A stretch of DNA of 64,000 nt, taken from the NCBI GenBank assembly GCA_963680875.1, contig OY804589.1:17132413-17196412 (forward strand). The letters run 5' to 3'. How positions within the stretch are numbered: the first letter of the stretch is position 1; each line of letters begins with the position of its first letter. Positions 36,351 to 46,640 of this stretch are shown here, piece by piece. Both the position numbers and the translations under genes were made by a program. The notes beneath the pieces were generated by a model. The model was not told the origin of the DNA. It saw only the letters and a list, made by a program, of their open reading frames with translations, and ran no database searches. This DNA comes from Bathymodiolus brooksi. Its lineage: Eukaryota; Mollusca; Bivalvia; Mytilida; Modiolidae.

Positions 36351-36654
36351 TAGCGAGGTCTGATCTCGCTCAAGGTGTGGTGTACTTGATACGTACAATT
36401 ATATATGTAAAATGTGTAAGCAACTTGCATCAGATCAGTACTTTTCTCCGAATATACCACAGTATTACTTTAAGACTGCTACAAATACCGATCTCAGAGG
36501 TCCTGTGTGATATGAAGACCATATCATGAGGTTCTATGTCAGAAAACGACCATAGAGGTTTTATGTCGGATGAAGAACACGATGGTCCTATGTCACAATA
36601 CGAAAGTCAAATCTAAAGATTTTACACCAACAATTAATATATTAATGAAATAGT

Positions 36655-36730
36655 CTAGAAATTAAAACGTAGATGTCCAATTTGCGCATACAACGCGGTT
36701 CTGGAATAACCTTCATCTGGGGCGCATTTT
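36655..36730 (-). mobile_element. P3-family remnant (reverse)
   Basis: Reverse complement reads GATGAAGGTTATTCCAGAAC, GCGCAAATTGGACATCTACG. Confidence 0.5.
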
Positions 36731-37084
36731 TTAATTCGAAATCCGAATCGTGTTTCAGAATCCGGATTCCGATTCCGCGTTTTATAATTAATGTCAAAAT
36801 CATGATCTTGAATCAAGGGAATCGTATATCGAGCATGATCCAATTTAAAACAAAGATGGCGTCTTGTGTTCTCTAAAGAAGCTATCTTTGAAATCATTTA
36901 AAGTGAATCACAACGTTTTTATTTCACATAAAACATGTTTCTGATTTTCAAATAAATCTGAAACATGATTTTGCATGATTTTGCAAATAAAATGCACCCC
37001 AGATATGCTAGTTCAACGCACATTACCCATCCATATTCTTTGTAAAAATGTTTATACGATATTAAATATGTGTGTACTGTTAGA

Positions 37085-37180
37085 ACAAGTTATAAGATGC
37101 CAAAAGGATTACAAACAACTGTAAATAGAAGAATAATAGACAACAAAGGACAAAACCACTACACAGAAAACTAAAGGTGG
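37085..37180 (-). mobile_element. F1 fragment
   Basis: AAGATGCCAAAAGGATTACA, then ACTACACAGAAAACTAAAGG; the middle is shortened. Confidence 0.5.
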
Positions 37181-37216
37181 GTGAGCCTGAGGGGGTGGGG
37201 GTCCAGCATTCTACAA

Positions 37217-38937
37217 CTATGACCTACCTATTCTTCTTCTATCAGATTCAGTTGTCAATCCTTGTTTTTCTAAGACTTTAAAGTATCTGTTCCATAACTT
37301 TATAATCCGTTGTACATCTTGTATGGTCAGTCTCGGTCCGTTGGGAATCTGTATCACCATGGAAGCACTGAATGCAAGCGTTGCAAACAAAAACAGTACA
37401 GACAAATTCTGAAAGAATAGAGATATACTTAACTCGTTTGTTATTTTTGTATTAGTAAGAAATGATATAGGTTTTAATAAGCATGATAGACTATCTAACC
37501 TTACACCTAGACATAAATTAAAGTAATGAAACAGCGTGTAGTAAGAAAGGATATGGGTGTAAATTAACATGAAATACTATCTAACATAACACTTAGACTC
37601 AAATAAAAGTAAAGGTACAGCTTGTAGTAAGAAAGGATATGCATATAGGTGAATATGAGAGACTATCCAAGATTACACTTAGTTCACCCCGGTTTTTAGT
37701 GGGGTTCGTGTTACTCGATCTTCAGTTTTAGTTACCCTTTTGATATCTTCAAGCTCTTCTTACAGTAAATGAAGTGTTTGTAGTAAGACAGTATATGAAC
37801 ATGAGATACTATCCAATATTACACTTAGACACAAATTAAGGTAAAAGAACACCGTTTTTATTGCTGTTCTACATTTCACAGTCACAATGGGGTTTTCAAC
37901 AATGAGAATAACTCCTACACTAATATGAGTGTGAAACTGCTCCTAGCATGTAGTCGTGCGGTACATCTGGGCATCTGTACATGTATACATGTAATAAAAC
38001 ATTAAGTGTTAATTCAGTCATTTATACAGGGTTTCAGATTGGGCCAATTTGTAGGTCATTGACCTAAAGATTTTAGAAATGGCCTAAATTTTTAAAACTT
38101 ATAGGACATTTTGTTGGTTACATTATTAAGGCATGACTATAGGAAATGCTGGTTTTAGGACAATTGTCCTGAACATGTCTGAGCATAGCAGAAACCCTGT
38201 TTATATGTCTGTGAGGCCGCTAACAGGCATCAGTTTTGCCTCTGTTTTGAATTGTTCTGAATTGCTATGACAGTGTAATATTTTCTCATGCAGAAATTTA
38301 GCGACAGTATTCAAAATGATTACAAAAATTTATCCGACTGGTTAAACATGCTAAAAATAGGAGAAATATGTATTATAATTGTCTTTATAGTCTAATGAAG
38401 ACAAAATAAAGTGATATAGCTTTTACGTAAAAATCTGGTTCGACAAAACGAATGAAAGGTTAAAAAGAATTATTGTCCTTAATATATGTTATATGAAAAA
38501 CTCCATATTCACAATAGACCCAATGAAATACAGACAATATATGAAGAACAAAATGCACTGCCTCTCTCTCAGTAAGCATTAAGCTAAAATTTACAAAGCA
38601 GAAAGTTGCAACAGCATAATAGTAATAACGTAGAGAGGGGCGGATCCAGGATGTCAAGTTAGGGGTGGCGCACTTAAAAAAAATTGCGCCGAGCGGAGGG
38701 AGGCACGAAAATGTTTGGGGTATTTCGTTTGAAAAATCACGATTTTACGCCAAAAAATCATATTTTTTCCAATTTTAGGGGGGCGCGCGCCGAGTGCCCC
38801 CCCCCCCCCCTGGATCCACCCCTGGTAGATATCTCATGCAGTGCACACGACGCGTTTCTGGAACGATCTTTGATTTGAAAGCCAAATAATTTTAAAAGTC
38901 TTTGCAAGGAAAGAAAATCAAAGGACCTTACCTTCAT
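37217..38937 (-). CDS. Small secreted peptide, 65 aa, two coding exons
   Basis: Coding exon 1 (38937-38932) is just ATG AAG, followed by donor GTAAGG. Intron 38931-37409 ends in TCTATTCTTTCAG. Coding exon 2 (37408-37217) continues in phase 0. The joined protein starts MKNLSVLFLFATLAFSAS, a textbook signal peptide with likely cleavage near AFSA/S, then a mature part of about 46 residues, MVIQIPNGPRLTIQDV onwards, with a predicted amphipathic helix (IIKLWNRYFKVLEKQ), no cysteine, and a basic tail (DRRRIGRS). The helix and the Pro-x2-Pro lead recall PP-fold peptides such as neuropeptide F, but the amidated R-x-R-F end is absent, so that is weak. A secreted regulatory or antimicrobial peptide is possible; function unknown. 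A GTAGGT near the end (37227-37222) could be a donor to a further exon. Confidence 0.6.
37440..37990 (+). repeat. Intronic dispersed repeat with 90-100 bp sub-repeats
   Basis: Repeated TAGTAAGAAAGGATATG, ACTATCTAACATAACACTTAG, AATTAAAGTAAAGGTACAG blocks, closing with CATTTCACAGTCACAATGG. A related copy is at 54880-55230 in an intron of the cysteine-rich gene. Confidence 0.6.
37685..37765 (+). mobile_element. F1 fragment inside the intronic repeat
   Basis: CCCCGGTTTTTAGTGGGGTTC, GTGTTACTCGATCTTCAG, CCCTTTTGATATCTTCAA. Confidence 0.5.
38636..38824 (+). mobile_element. CAGGGGCGGATCC-type MITE, copy 1
   Basis: Termini (AGGGGCGGATCCAGGATG and TGGATCCACCCCTG) are inverted repeats. The interior has TTGCGCCGAGCGGAGG and AAATCACGATTTTACGCC. 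hAT-like by terminus. Confidence 0.75.
38826..38876 (-). mobile_element. P3-family short remnant (reverse)
   Basis: Reverse complement reads GTTCCAGAAACGCGTCGTG, abutting the MITE. Confidence 0.45.
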
Positions 38938-38974
38938 GTTGCTGATTTTTTTGTTAAAATATACTCCCCACCAT
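38932..38974 (-). CDS. 5' exon of the small secreted peptide gene (5' UTR plus ATG AAG)
   Basis: The 5' UTR may start at 38974 after a TTGTTGTTTGTAG acceptor, or at a start site about 30 bp below TATATATA at 39005-39025. Both readings keep the same ATG at 38937-38935. Confidence 0.5.
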
Positions 38975-38989
38975 CTACAAACAACAACA

Positions 38990-39770
38990 AACTAGAAATG
39001 ATATATAGTGTGTATATATAATAATGTGAAACGTTACGCATGTTAATAATCCCTACTCACACATATGACTTAATCCATGGACAATCAATATAATATTAGC
39101 AGAAGATTTAAATAACATTGCCGCTCTTTGTCACGAAAAATAAGAAATTTTATAAACTGCTATAATACTTATGACAATAATCCCTATTAGCACCTACTTA
39201 ATTCAGATAATATGATCATCAATCAACTGTAGATATCTCTAGGTTACTGTATCATGTGTGACAAGAATGGGAGATTTGTCGTACACTATAATATCTTATT
39301 CCTGTATTTAGACCTATAAATCTCAGGTGTAAAGAGTTCGAGCAATTTATCAGTACACAAGCAAGCATACAATAATAAACAAACACATACTACACTGTCA
39401 GAGCGTTTACAAAATCCAATAGAAAATTCTGCTTAGAAAGAAGCAAAACCGACATCCCATTATACACATACATGTATGCATGAGTGCTCACTTTCCTGGC
39501 TTGGTCCAAGGTACTAACTCATCCCATGCATTTGTTTGCGTCATATGTCCTATGTAATATTGTGCATATTTGTTGATTTTGTAGGAGTTTTAAAAGCATA
39601 GGACGCAAAGAGCTGAGGTAATTTTATCCGCGAGTTTTACGGAATGACCTATGGACTGCCTTGAAATGATATTTCACTCTTTGTTCTGATCAGTAATTTG
39701 ACAAGACCGGAATTTCTGGGACAAACTATTATTCATCTGACTGAAATATGAAAACAGCTAGCAAACTGTG
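38990..39770. other. Likely promoter side of the small peptide gene; otherwise unassigned
   Basis: AT-rich. 39394-39510 (CACTGTCAGAGCGTTTAC, AAAATCCAATAGAAAATTC) resembles 42428-42535, so part of this upstream DNA is a diverged duplicate. Confidence 0.4.
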
Positions 39771-39779
39771 TATATAGCA

Positions 39780-39855
39780 AAGTTTGATAATACCAAAGGG
39801 ATATCCACAAGCCGTAAATCGAAGGACAGACAATACAATACCAACAATAACGACA
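39780..39855 (-). mobile_element. F1 fragment
   Basis: AGTTTGATAATACCAAAGGG, CCGTAAATCGAAGGACAGAC. Confidence 0.5.
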
Positions 39856-40339
39856 GCTGTGAAAATCGAGACATACATTATCACCAGGATCACAGCGAGT
39901 CCGATAAGACGAATATAGAACGGGCTGTGATAATGTTTGCCGATCATTTTCAAAACTGACGTTATTCTTTTCTCGGTATCAGCATAATATGTTTGACGTC
40001 ACCCTGATTGATAATTTCCAGTATGAGTGTCAGTCCGTTTATACAGAGATATCCCTGTGTAAGATCAAAGGAAAAATGCATAAATTTGATGTAGCACGTT
40101 TTGAGCAGGAACTGTTTACCTTTCTGGAGCACATAATTTCACGACAGTAGAACTAAGTTTTTTTTATGTCTTGCAATTGTACGTCTATACCTTTTTAGTT
40201 CCGTGTTGTGATTTCCGCGTAAAATGATGCTCGTTTCATCCTTTCTCACATTTGTTATGTAGGAGGTTCATATTATATTTATTTTATTTGTATTTATTTA
40301 CGTATACATGTGCCTAAAACGATTTCCAAATAAACGATG

Positions 40340-40970
40340 TTGGCGTCGTTTAGCAGTAACACGATGGGCTTCACTAGAGGAACAGGACGTCGTTTAGCAG
40401 TAACACGATGGGCTTCACTAGAGAAGCAGGAATTGCTTATCCTGAATTTACCCGCGGTTTGTTGTGGGGTTCATGTTGCTCAATCTTTATTTTTCTGTGT
40501 AGTGTTTTGTGAACCATTGTTTAGTCTGTTTTTCTTTATTTCTTTTGGCCGTTATATTGTCTGTCCTTACGGCCGTTATATTGTCTGTCCTTACGGCCGA
40601 TTTACCTCTTCTCATTACCCTTTGGCCGTTATATTGTCTGTCCTTACGGCCGATTTACCTCTTCTCAGTACCCTTTTGGCCGTTATATTGTCTGTCCTTA
40701 CGGCCGATTTACCGCTTCTCATTACCCTTTTGGTCGTTATATTGTCTGTCCTTGCGGCCGATTTACCGCTTCTCATTACCCTTTTGGCCGTTATATTGTC
40801 TGTCCTTACGGCCGATTTACCGCTTCTCATTACACTTTTGGCCGTTATGTTGTCTGTCCTTACGTCCGATTTACCTCTTCTCATTACCCTTTTGGCCGTT
40901 ATATTGTCTGTCCTTACGGCCGATTTACCGCTTCTCATTATCCTTTTGGTATCTTCAATCTTTTCTAGAA
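40340..40970 (+). mobile_element. F1 element with expanded internal array
   Basis: The start is itself duplicated (GTCGTTTAGCAGTAACACGA at 40345 and 40390). The array at 40545-40945 follows, then GGTATCTTCAATC. The 228- and 158-codon frames are array artefacts. Confidence 0.7.
40545..40945 (+). repeat. About 55-bp F1-derived array, about 7 units
   Basis: Units of GGCCGTTATATTGTCTGTCC, TTACGGCCGATTTACCGC, TTCTCATTACCCTTTT. A shorter GGCCGTTATATTGTCTGTC repeat leads the array. This is the same F1 region as in the 66-bp and 30-bp arrays, with a different register and length. Confidence 0.85.
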
Positions 40971-41225
40971 GTCCTACAAAAATGATAGAAAATTTACATG
41001 TCCATTGGCTTTATGAACTTTAGAATAATTATCATATGGATTAATCTCCCTTTATTGATTGATTTAAGCCCAATATTGCTGTTATTGGAATAAGTGTAGC
41101 CTTAATTAAAAGGTAAACAAATAAATATCACACCGTCAGAAGAGTTGTAAAAGTCCAATCTAATCGATAAATCATTAGCCTTAACACACATATATATTAA
41201 TTATTTCCATTTTTATCCATTGGCA

Positions 41226-41388
41226 TCACCACTAAAGTTGTGAGTACGAGTCCACTCAAAGCGAAAAAGCTTGTCAGTGACTTGCGACAGGTCTGTGGTT
41301 TTCTCCGGGTACACCTGTTTCCTCCACCAATATAACTGACCGCCACGATATAATTGAAATATTTTTGAATGTGGTGTTAACCACCATA
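41226..41388 (+). mobile_element. SINE-A copy 9
   Basis: CATCACCACTAAAGTTGTGAG through TGACCGCCACGATATAATTG and GTGGTGTTAACCACC. Confidence 0.6.
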
Positions 41389-41426
41389 TTCCTAACCCTT
41401 ATTTCATTTCGCAAAATTATTTGAAA

Positions 41427-41771
41427 TCACATAATTTTGTATTTGTTGTTCATGCTTACTTGCTTACGCCTGTTGCACCTTAGTGGTGCATAGGCAACTG
41501 ACGACAGTCCTCCACCTTGTTCTGTTTTTGCCATACGTTCCAGATCTTGCCATCTATAACCCTCTATCTCCATCTCAGCAATAAAATCTCTCCTCCAGGT
41601 ATTTCTTGGTCTTCCTCTTCCACGCTTTCCCTGAGGCTTCCACTGTAGGGCTTGCCTTGTGATGTTGTGTTTCAGCTTCCTCAGTGTGTGCCCTATCCAT
41701 CTCCATTTTCTCCTTTTCAATTCTTCCTCAACTGAAGGGGCGGGGATAACTTTTTTTTTCTTGCGAAACAA
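41427..41771 (-). pseudogene. LINE ORF2 C-terminal fragment
   Basis: A 114-aa frame containing RRKWRWIGHTLRKLKHNITR then GRGRPRNTWRRDFIAEM and YRWQDLERMAK. This is the C-terminal stretch of endonuclease/RT proteins of metazoan non-LTR elements. The frame in view is intact but only the extreme 3' part of the element is present, so it is a dead, 5'-truncated insertion. It belongs to a different LINE clade from the copy at 6799, judging by C-terminal motifs. Confidence 0.75.
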
Positions 41772-41819
41772 CTTTTCTTATACAATCACTATGATTTATT
41801 TCATACAAAATTTAACGAA

Positions 41820-42045
41820 ATTTACAGTTCCTAAATAGTGTAATTATTAATAAAACTAAGCTTCTTCTCCCCCAAACTTAGACGACTTTAGCTGATTTTC
41901 TGCTTAGGCCCTTTGTGTTTGTTGCTCCCAAAACTTTAAATTATTTGGTTTTCCAATCTTTCGATTTGCAGCGTACTTGATGAACGTTATTCCAGAAACG
42001 AGTCGTGCGCACTAACTTGGATATCTACGTTTTTATTAACAGAGA
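41820..42045 (+). mobile_element. P3-family remnant
   Basis: CAGTTCCTAAATAGTGTAATT, AAACTAAGCTTCTTCTCCC, CGTTATTCCAGAAACGAGTCG, GATATCTACGTTTTTATT. Confidence 0.6.
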
Positions 42046-42089
42046 TATATTCAAGATCACAATAAACAATGCATCCAACAAACGGTAGT

Positions 42090-42257
42090 GTACGTAACGT
42101 AGTTAATGCTGTCCGTAACGTAGTTAATGTTGTCCGTAACGTAGTTAATGCTGTCCGTAATGTAGTTAATGTTGTCCGTAGCGTAGTTAATGTTGTCCGT
42201 AACGTAGTTAATGCTGTCCGTAACGTAGTTAATGATGTCCGTAACGTAGTTATTGCG
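42090..42257 (+). repeat. 21-bp minisatellite, 8 units
   Basis: Unit GTCCGTAACGTAGTTAATGC plus T, 168 bp. The duplicated copy at 45115-45140 has a single diverged unit (GTCCTTAACGTAGGTAATGC). Confidence 0.9.
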
Positions 42258-42420
42258 AACACATTCGATATTGAAATTATTGACGCGATCGTTTATACAA
42301 ATAAAATATCCAACTGTAGTTACCGACATTTTTTTCTCGTACAAAATCTACCCGTAAATAATAAAAATCGTACAATACAGCACACTATACAAATAGGATA
42401 GCTGACCTTAAAAACAAAAA
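42228..42420 (+). repeat. Segmental duplication A1 (partner 45107-45292)
   Basis: Shares TATTGAAATTATTGACGCGA, CGATCGTTTATA and CGTAAATAATAAAAATCG with the partner (GGAAATTATTGCAGCGATCG). Diverged. Confidence 0.6.
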
Positions 42421-43257
42421 ATACCACACTGTCGGAACATTTCTAAAATCCAATAGAAAATCATAGAAAAGGGCGATATCGATACCCCTGACACACAAAT
42501 ACATGACCCCACTCACTTTCCAGGCTTAGCATAAGCACTTCGATAAACAAACAAAAAGTGGCGGATTTAAACTGATTTTATAAGCCAACACCTACCCTCT
42601 CTGTGAAATGATGCAGTCATACAAGCGTTTTCCACATGTGAATAAAATGCTAATCATCACATATAACCAGACGAACAGCATTATTGTACATGTATATTTA
42701 ATCCTTTTGACACAGAAGTTTTCATATATATAATTTAAACATATTTTATTGTCTACATAATGACAAAAGGATCAGACACAAGTTTTTCAACTAAGTATTC
42801 ATGGTCTTCTCCATATACATACAATATACAATATGATAAGCATTATTATTACATAATTTCTCTAAATTTTCACATGAAGACATGACAAAATGTAGCAATA
42901 AAGCAGAATACGACAATGGAATACCATTAAAGGTAACCAATCAAACAGACCCGAGTATGAATAAACTGGCACATGCACAGTAGCACGTGTTGTTAGTTAT
43001 TGGATTAATAATACATTATTTCGTCAAATGTAAGTACTTTTAGTTCACTTTGTGTATTATAATATGGTATTAAAGATGATTTATTCATTGTCGCATATTG
43101 TTGTAAACAAAAAGAAAGAAATGAAGAAAAAAAAAGAACATATATGTCATATATATAATATTAGTTTTATTAAAGAGAGCCGATGACCTTCAATCATTAT
43201 TCAAAAATATGATACAATGCAAGGCCATCATAAGACATAATAGTGAAACAATTGTCA
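42421..43257. other. DNA present only in the upstream duplication copy; unassigned
   Basis: AT-rich, no exon recognised. Separates the two blocks that are adjacent in the downstream copy. Confidence 0.4.
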
Positions 43258-43418
43258 ACTTAAAAAAATTGCGCCGAGCGGAAGGAGGCGCGAAAATGTT
43301 TGGGGTATTTCGTGTGAAAAATCACGATTTTACGCCAAAAAATCATATTTTTTTCCAATTTTAGGTGGGGGCGCGCGCCAGGTGCGCCCCCCCCCCCCCC
43401 CCCCTGAATCCGCCCCTG
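43258..43418 (+). mobile_element. CAGGGGCGGATCC-type MITE, copy 2 (left end truncated)
   Basis: AATTGCGCCGAGCGGAAGGA, AAATCACGATTTTACGCC, and the right end GAATCCGCCCCTG. Confidence 0.75.
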
Positions 43419-43435
43419 AAGAGGATACTTTTCAA

Positions 43436-43700
43436 CAAGACATTAATGAAAATAACTCAAATTTCTAAAAGGATGTCAAATGACAAGAAATAAGATTTAG
43501 AAAATAAATTACAATAAAAGAAGGAAATAATAGTGATGTGTTTACTTGCGTAGATTTTGACACATATGCCGCTTCTTTAATTAAATGCTTACCATGAATT
43601 AGACACGGATCACGGATGTTTTCTCCCCTGAAGCATTATGGGGAGAGACAAAGCTTTTTACGTGATTGTTTATGATATAAGCAGAGCTATATAAAGTATT
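43436..43700 (+). repeat. Segmental duplication B1 including a promoter (partner 45300-45567)
   Basis: Shared blocks include GAAATAATAGTGATGTGTTT / GGGAATAGTAGAAAGTGTTT, GCCGCTTCTTTAATTAAATG / TCGCTTCTTTTAAATG, CACGGATGTTTTCTCCCCTG / CCCGGATGTCATCTGCCCTG, and AGCTATATAAAGTATTGTTCT in both. Confidence 0.75.
43688..43696 (+). promoter_or_regulatory. TATA box, upstream promoter copy
   Basis: TATATAAAG, in the same context as the box at 45545. Transcription would start near 43720. Confidence 0.5.
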
Positions 43701-43761
43701 GTTCTTTTTTTTTTATAAAATGACTGGATACATATTTGTTACATACGGCCACTGAAAAAAC

Positions 43762-43941
43762 ATAGTTTGTCTGGTACTCTATTCATGTATATTGATGAGA
43801 AAAACGGCAACAGTATAAGTGCGAACTTCACAGAGGACACCATTGCAAACGATTGGAACATGCTTGTTTCTGACAATTCAGCAGTTGTTTTTGGACTGTT
43901 TGTCATAGCAGAAGAAACAAAATATACGCACATTGCCTGAC
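43762..43941 (+). other. Unassigned open frame downstream of the upstream promoter copy
   Basis: On the plus strand a frame from LKKHSLSGTLFMYI continues ENGN-like (DEKNGNSISANFTEDTIAND) and ends TGA at 43939. The first ATG in it is at 43786 (about 51 codons). It looks protein-like but could be chance; the opposite strand is also open. No family recognised. Confidence 0.25.
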
Positions 43942-44784
43942 AATATAAAATGTGTTTGTACTTGTTAAAGGCTCGCTTTTCTATCTGTTTCTAAAGCTCG
44001 TGCTTATAATGTTTTATATTTTCCTACAATCTACGTATATTGTCAATGTAAAGATAATTATACAAAAAAATATGTATATCACCCTCATATAGGTGTGAAA
44101 CCACTAATTAATTTCTTTTAAGGTTTTCTACTAAACTTGTGTTTTTTCGAGCCTACCTGGCCATTTTATCTTAAGTTTAACCTTTCCAAGATCATATATT
44201 TTCTTAAACGTACATGATTCCTCTACGTTCTGTCAAAATATCAGGGCATGTTTAAAATCTTGCAGTGAAATGCCGTGCTACGGAAAACACCTACTCTAAA
44301 AATACCTCGGTCATCCCCAAGAAATTCAGTATTTATAGGTCATGAATAAAATCATCCATAGAGGTATTAAAATACTACTAAGTCCATCAAATTTGGGCTC
44401 AAAATAATCCCTATATATTTAACTTCAATTATCAATTTTAATTAGTCCATTCCATTCAGTAGTTTTCACAATGCTACAAAGTGAAAGAAACTTTTTTCTT
44501 GAAAAGGGACTACTTTCGAATATGTTCTAAGCTCTGATTGGTGAATTAGTGGTTTGACACCTATAGAGACTATACAAATCACAAAACTATCCTAACGTCA
44601 CCATCAGCTATTAATAGAAACGGGCAGATACATAAAATACTAAGAGTTCAAGGAATGGAATTTGTAAAATACTAATTCCATCAACATCTGAAGATCCTCG
44701 ATACTCTTCATGAATTAATCATCTCAAAGCTGATTGGTTCTGCTGAAACATATTTTCATTCCGTACAATGTTTCAAAGAGATCA
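43942..44784. other. Unassigned AT-rich stretch
   Basis: No supported exon or repeat seen. Confidence 0.4.
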
Positions 44785-44787
44785 TTA

Positions 44788-45073
44788 GGGAACGACCATT
44801 TAACTTGAAGGGAGGGGGTTATGTTTTTTTTTTTAAATATTCTGATTCCCAATGTTGCTGACAAAAATATTCTGATTTTGGTGGAGGAAAAAAAAATAAT
44901 CTGATTCAGAGTTTTTGTCATATAACCTAATGATGAATTTTGGAAAAAAATTACGCTTTGCCCGACAAAAAAAATAAATATTCTAACTCACGTGTTGTCC
45001 GATAAAAAAATTCTGAACGAAACAAAAAACCATACCCCCCCCCCCCCCCCCTGCAAGTTAAATGGTCGGTCCC
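44788..45073 (+). mobile_element. PIF/Harbinger-like MITE, copy 2
   Basis: GGGAACGACCATTTAACTTG and CAAGTTAAATGGTCGGTCCC ends, with TTA on both sides (44785-44787, 45074-45076). Confidence 0.9.
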
Positions 45074-45106
45074 TTATAGATCCAACATAAACTATGTAGT
45101 CAACAG

Positions 45107-45567
45107 GCTATATATTGTCCTTAACGTAGGTAATGCGAATTCATTCGAAATGGAAATTATTGCAGCGATCGTTTATATATCAATTAAGACATCTCACCGT
45201 AATAACTGCCAAACATTATCTTGCACATTATATACCCGTAACTAATGAAAAGCCTGTGAGGCACATTAGACAAACAGGATAACCGACTTTATATTTGAAA
45301 ATAATCTATTTATTTCTCAAGGGAAAACCCCATGTCAAATTACTGGAAACACAATTAACAAAAAAAAATTACAAAAATAGAAGGGAATAGTAGAAAGTGT
45401 TTCCTTGAGTATATTATGACACTTATGTCGCTTCTTTTAAATGTATATTATGAACCAGTCAATGATCCCGGATGTCATCTGCCCTGAAGCAGTATTGGTA
45501 CAGAAAAAAATATGTTACGTAATAGTTTATGTTAAAACCATAGCTATATAAAGTATTGTTCTTCTTA
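45107..45567 (+). repeat. Segmental duplication A2+B2
   Basis: Contiguous counterpart of 42228-42420 and 43436-43700, ending in the promoter of the cysteine-rich gene. Confidence 0.7.
45545..45553 (+). promoter_or_regulatory. TATA box of the cysteine-rich secreted protein gene
   Basis: TATATAAAG about 30 bp before the proposed first exon; conserved in the duplicated copy at 43688. Confidence 0.6.
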
Positions 45568-45576
45568 CAAAATACG

Positions 45577-45630
45577 ATTTATATTTATTTGATTCTAAGA
45601 CGTGACTGGATCTACACCTAACTGAAAACG
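45577..45630 (+). other. Proposed non-coding first exon
   Basis: The start is estimated from the TATA box. The exon ends at CTGAAAACG followed by donor GTAAGC (45631). It would splice to the acceptor at 48146-48147. Confidence 0.45.
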
Positions 45631-45707
45631 GTAAGCTATTTTATATAAGTTCTATTCCCTCGTGCATATAAGACCTTTGTCGAGATTAGCTCTCCTCTTT
45701 ACTGTTG

Positions 45708-45977
45708 GGGGCCTGGGTGGCTCAATGAATTAGGTAGTTGTAGGGCCCGGGTGGCTCAATGAGCTAGGTTGCTGGATCTAACAACTCATACAAGCCTATC
45801 ACCAATATGACGTGGGTTCGCGCCCGGCTGTGTAAATTACAAAAAGGGTGCACTCGACTCGCAGCCGCAAGTGATAAAGTTTACCAGTTGTTTGCCCATG
45901 GTCGGTGGTTCCTCCACCACTAAAAAGCTGGTCGCCATAAAATAGCTGAAATATTGTTGAAAGTGGCGCTAAACACA
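45708..45977 (+). mobile_element. SINE-A-type element, copy 10, with duplicated head
   Basis: The tRNA-like start (CCTGGGTGGCTCAATGA) is present twice (45711 and 45746). A box-B-like TGGGTTCGCGCCCGGC follows, then the standard SINE-A tail to GTGGCGCTAAACAC. Confidence 0.7.
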
Positions 45978-46034
45978 AAAAATCAAATAAAAATCATCTT
46001 TACTGTTTTTGTTCCAAAAGACTTTTAAATTATT

Positions 46035-46125
46035 TGAATTTTTTGGGCTGTGAGCGCACGTGATATCTAACGGTTATTTCAGCAACGCGTCGATCGGGTG
46101 CACCAGATTTGATATCTCCTTGTTT
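46035..46125 (+). mobile_element. P3-family remnant
   Basis: GAGCGCACGTGATATCTAACG, GTTATTTCAGCAACGCGTCG, GATATCTCCTTGTTTATT. Confidence 0.5.
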
Positions 46126-46387
46126 ATTCTAGAAAACAAACGATAATAGTAAGAATAAAACATTTAGATCATCCTCGTAAAGAAACTAGTCGAATTAGGA
46201 AAAACATATTATAAACTGACCATCAACTATTAATAGAGGCTGGAAGATACGAAGAACTCAATGAATATGTAAAATATGTAACAGTATAGGCGATGTGTCT
46301 CACTTCTTTTTTAACAGTAATATTAATAAAAAAAATATAAGAGTAACATTTTTGAAATACTTTAATTAAACTCTCAATAATTGTTCA

Positions 46388-46640
46388 TTTGGAGGGACAC
46401 TGTTTCAGCAGGTCGTCGGCATACCAATGGGTACGAATTGTGCCCCTCTTCTAGCCGATTTATTTTTATACTCATATGAGTCGGAGTTTCTTCAAAATCT
46501 TGTAAAAGATAAGAAGATTCATGAAGCTAGAGCCTTTAATTTCACATACAGGTATATTGATGATGTTTTATCTATCAATAATCCTAGATTTGCAGAATTT
46601 CTTCTGTTGATTACTATTATACCTATATTGTCCCACTATT
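46388..46640 (+). pseudogene. Retroelement reverse-transcriptase core fragment (Penelope-like type)
   Basis: The frame reads GGTLFQQVVGIPMGTNCAPL then LADLFLYSYESEFLQNLV and FTYRYIDDVLSINNPRF. The G-x-P-M-G block (RT motif B) and YIDD (motif C, catalytic Asp pair) are intact. Upstream fingers and the downstream part are missing; the sequence breaks at about 46625 into another repeat (F4). Elements with this core continue into the YGVYISQLI segment seen at 16895. Assignment to a Penelope-like class is from memory of the family and not certain. Confidence 0.7.

Noticed and set aside
40337..41023. 228-codon ORF
   Set aside because: Runs through an F1 copy and its 55-bp array.
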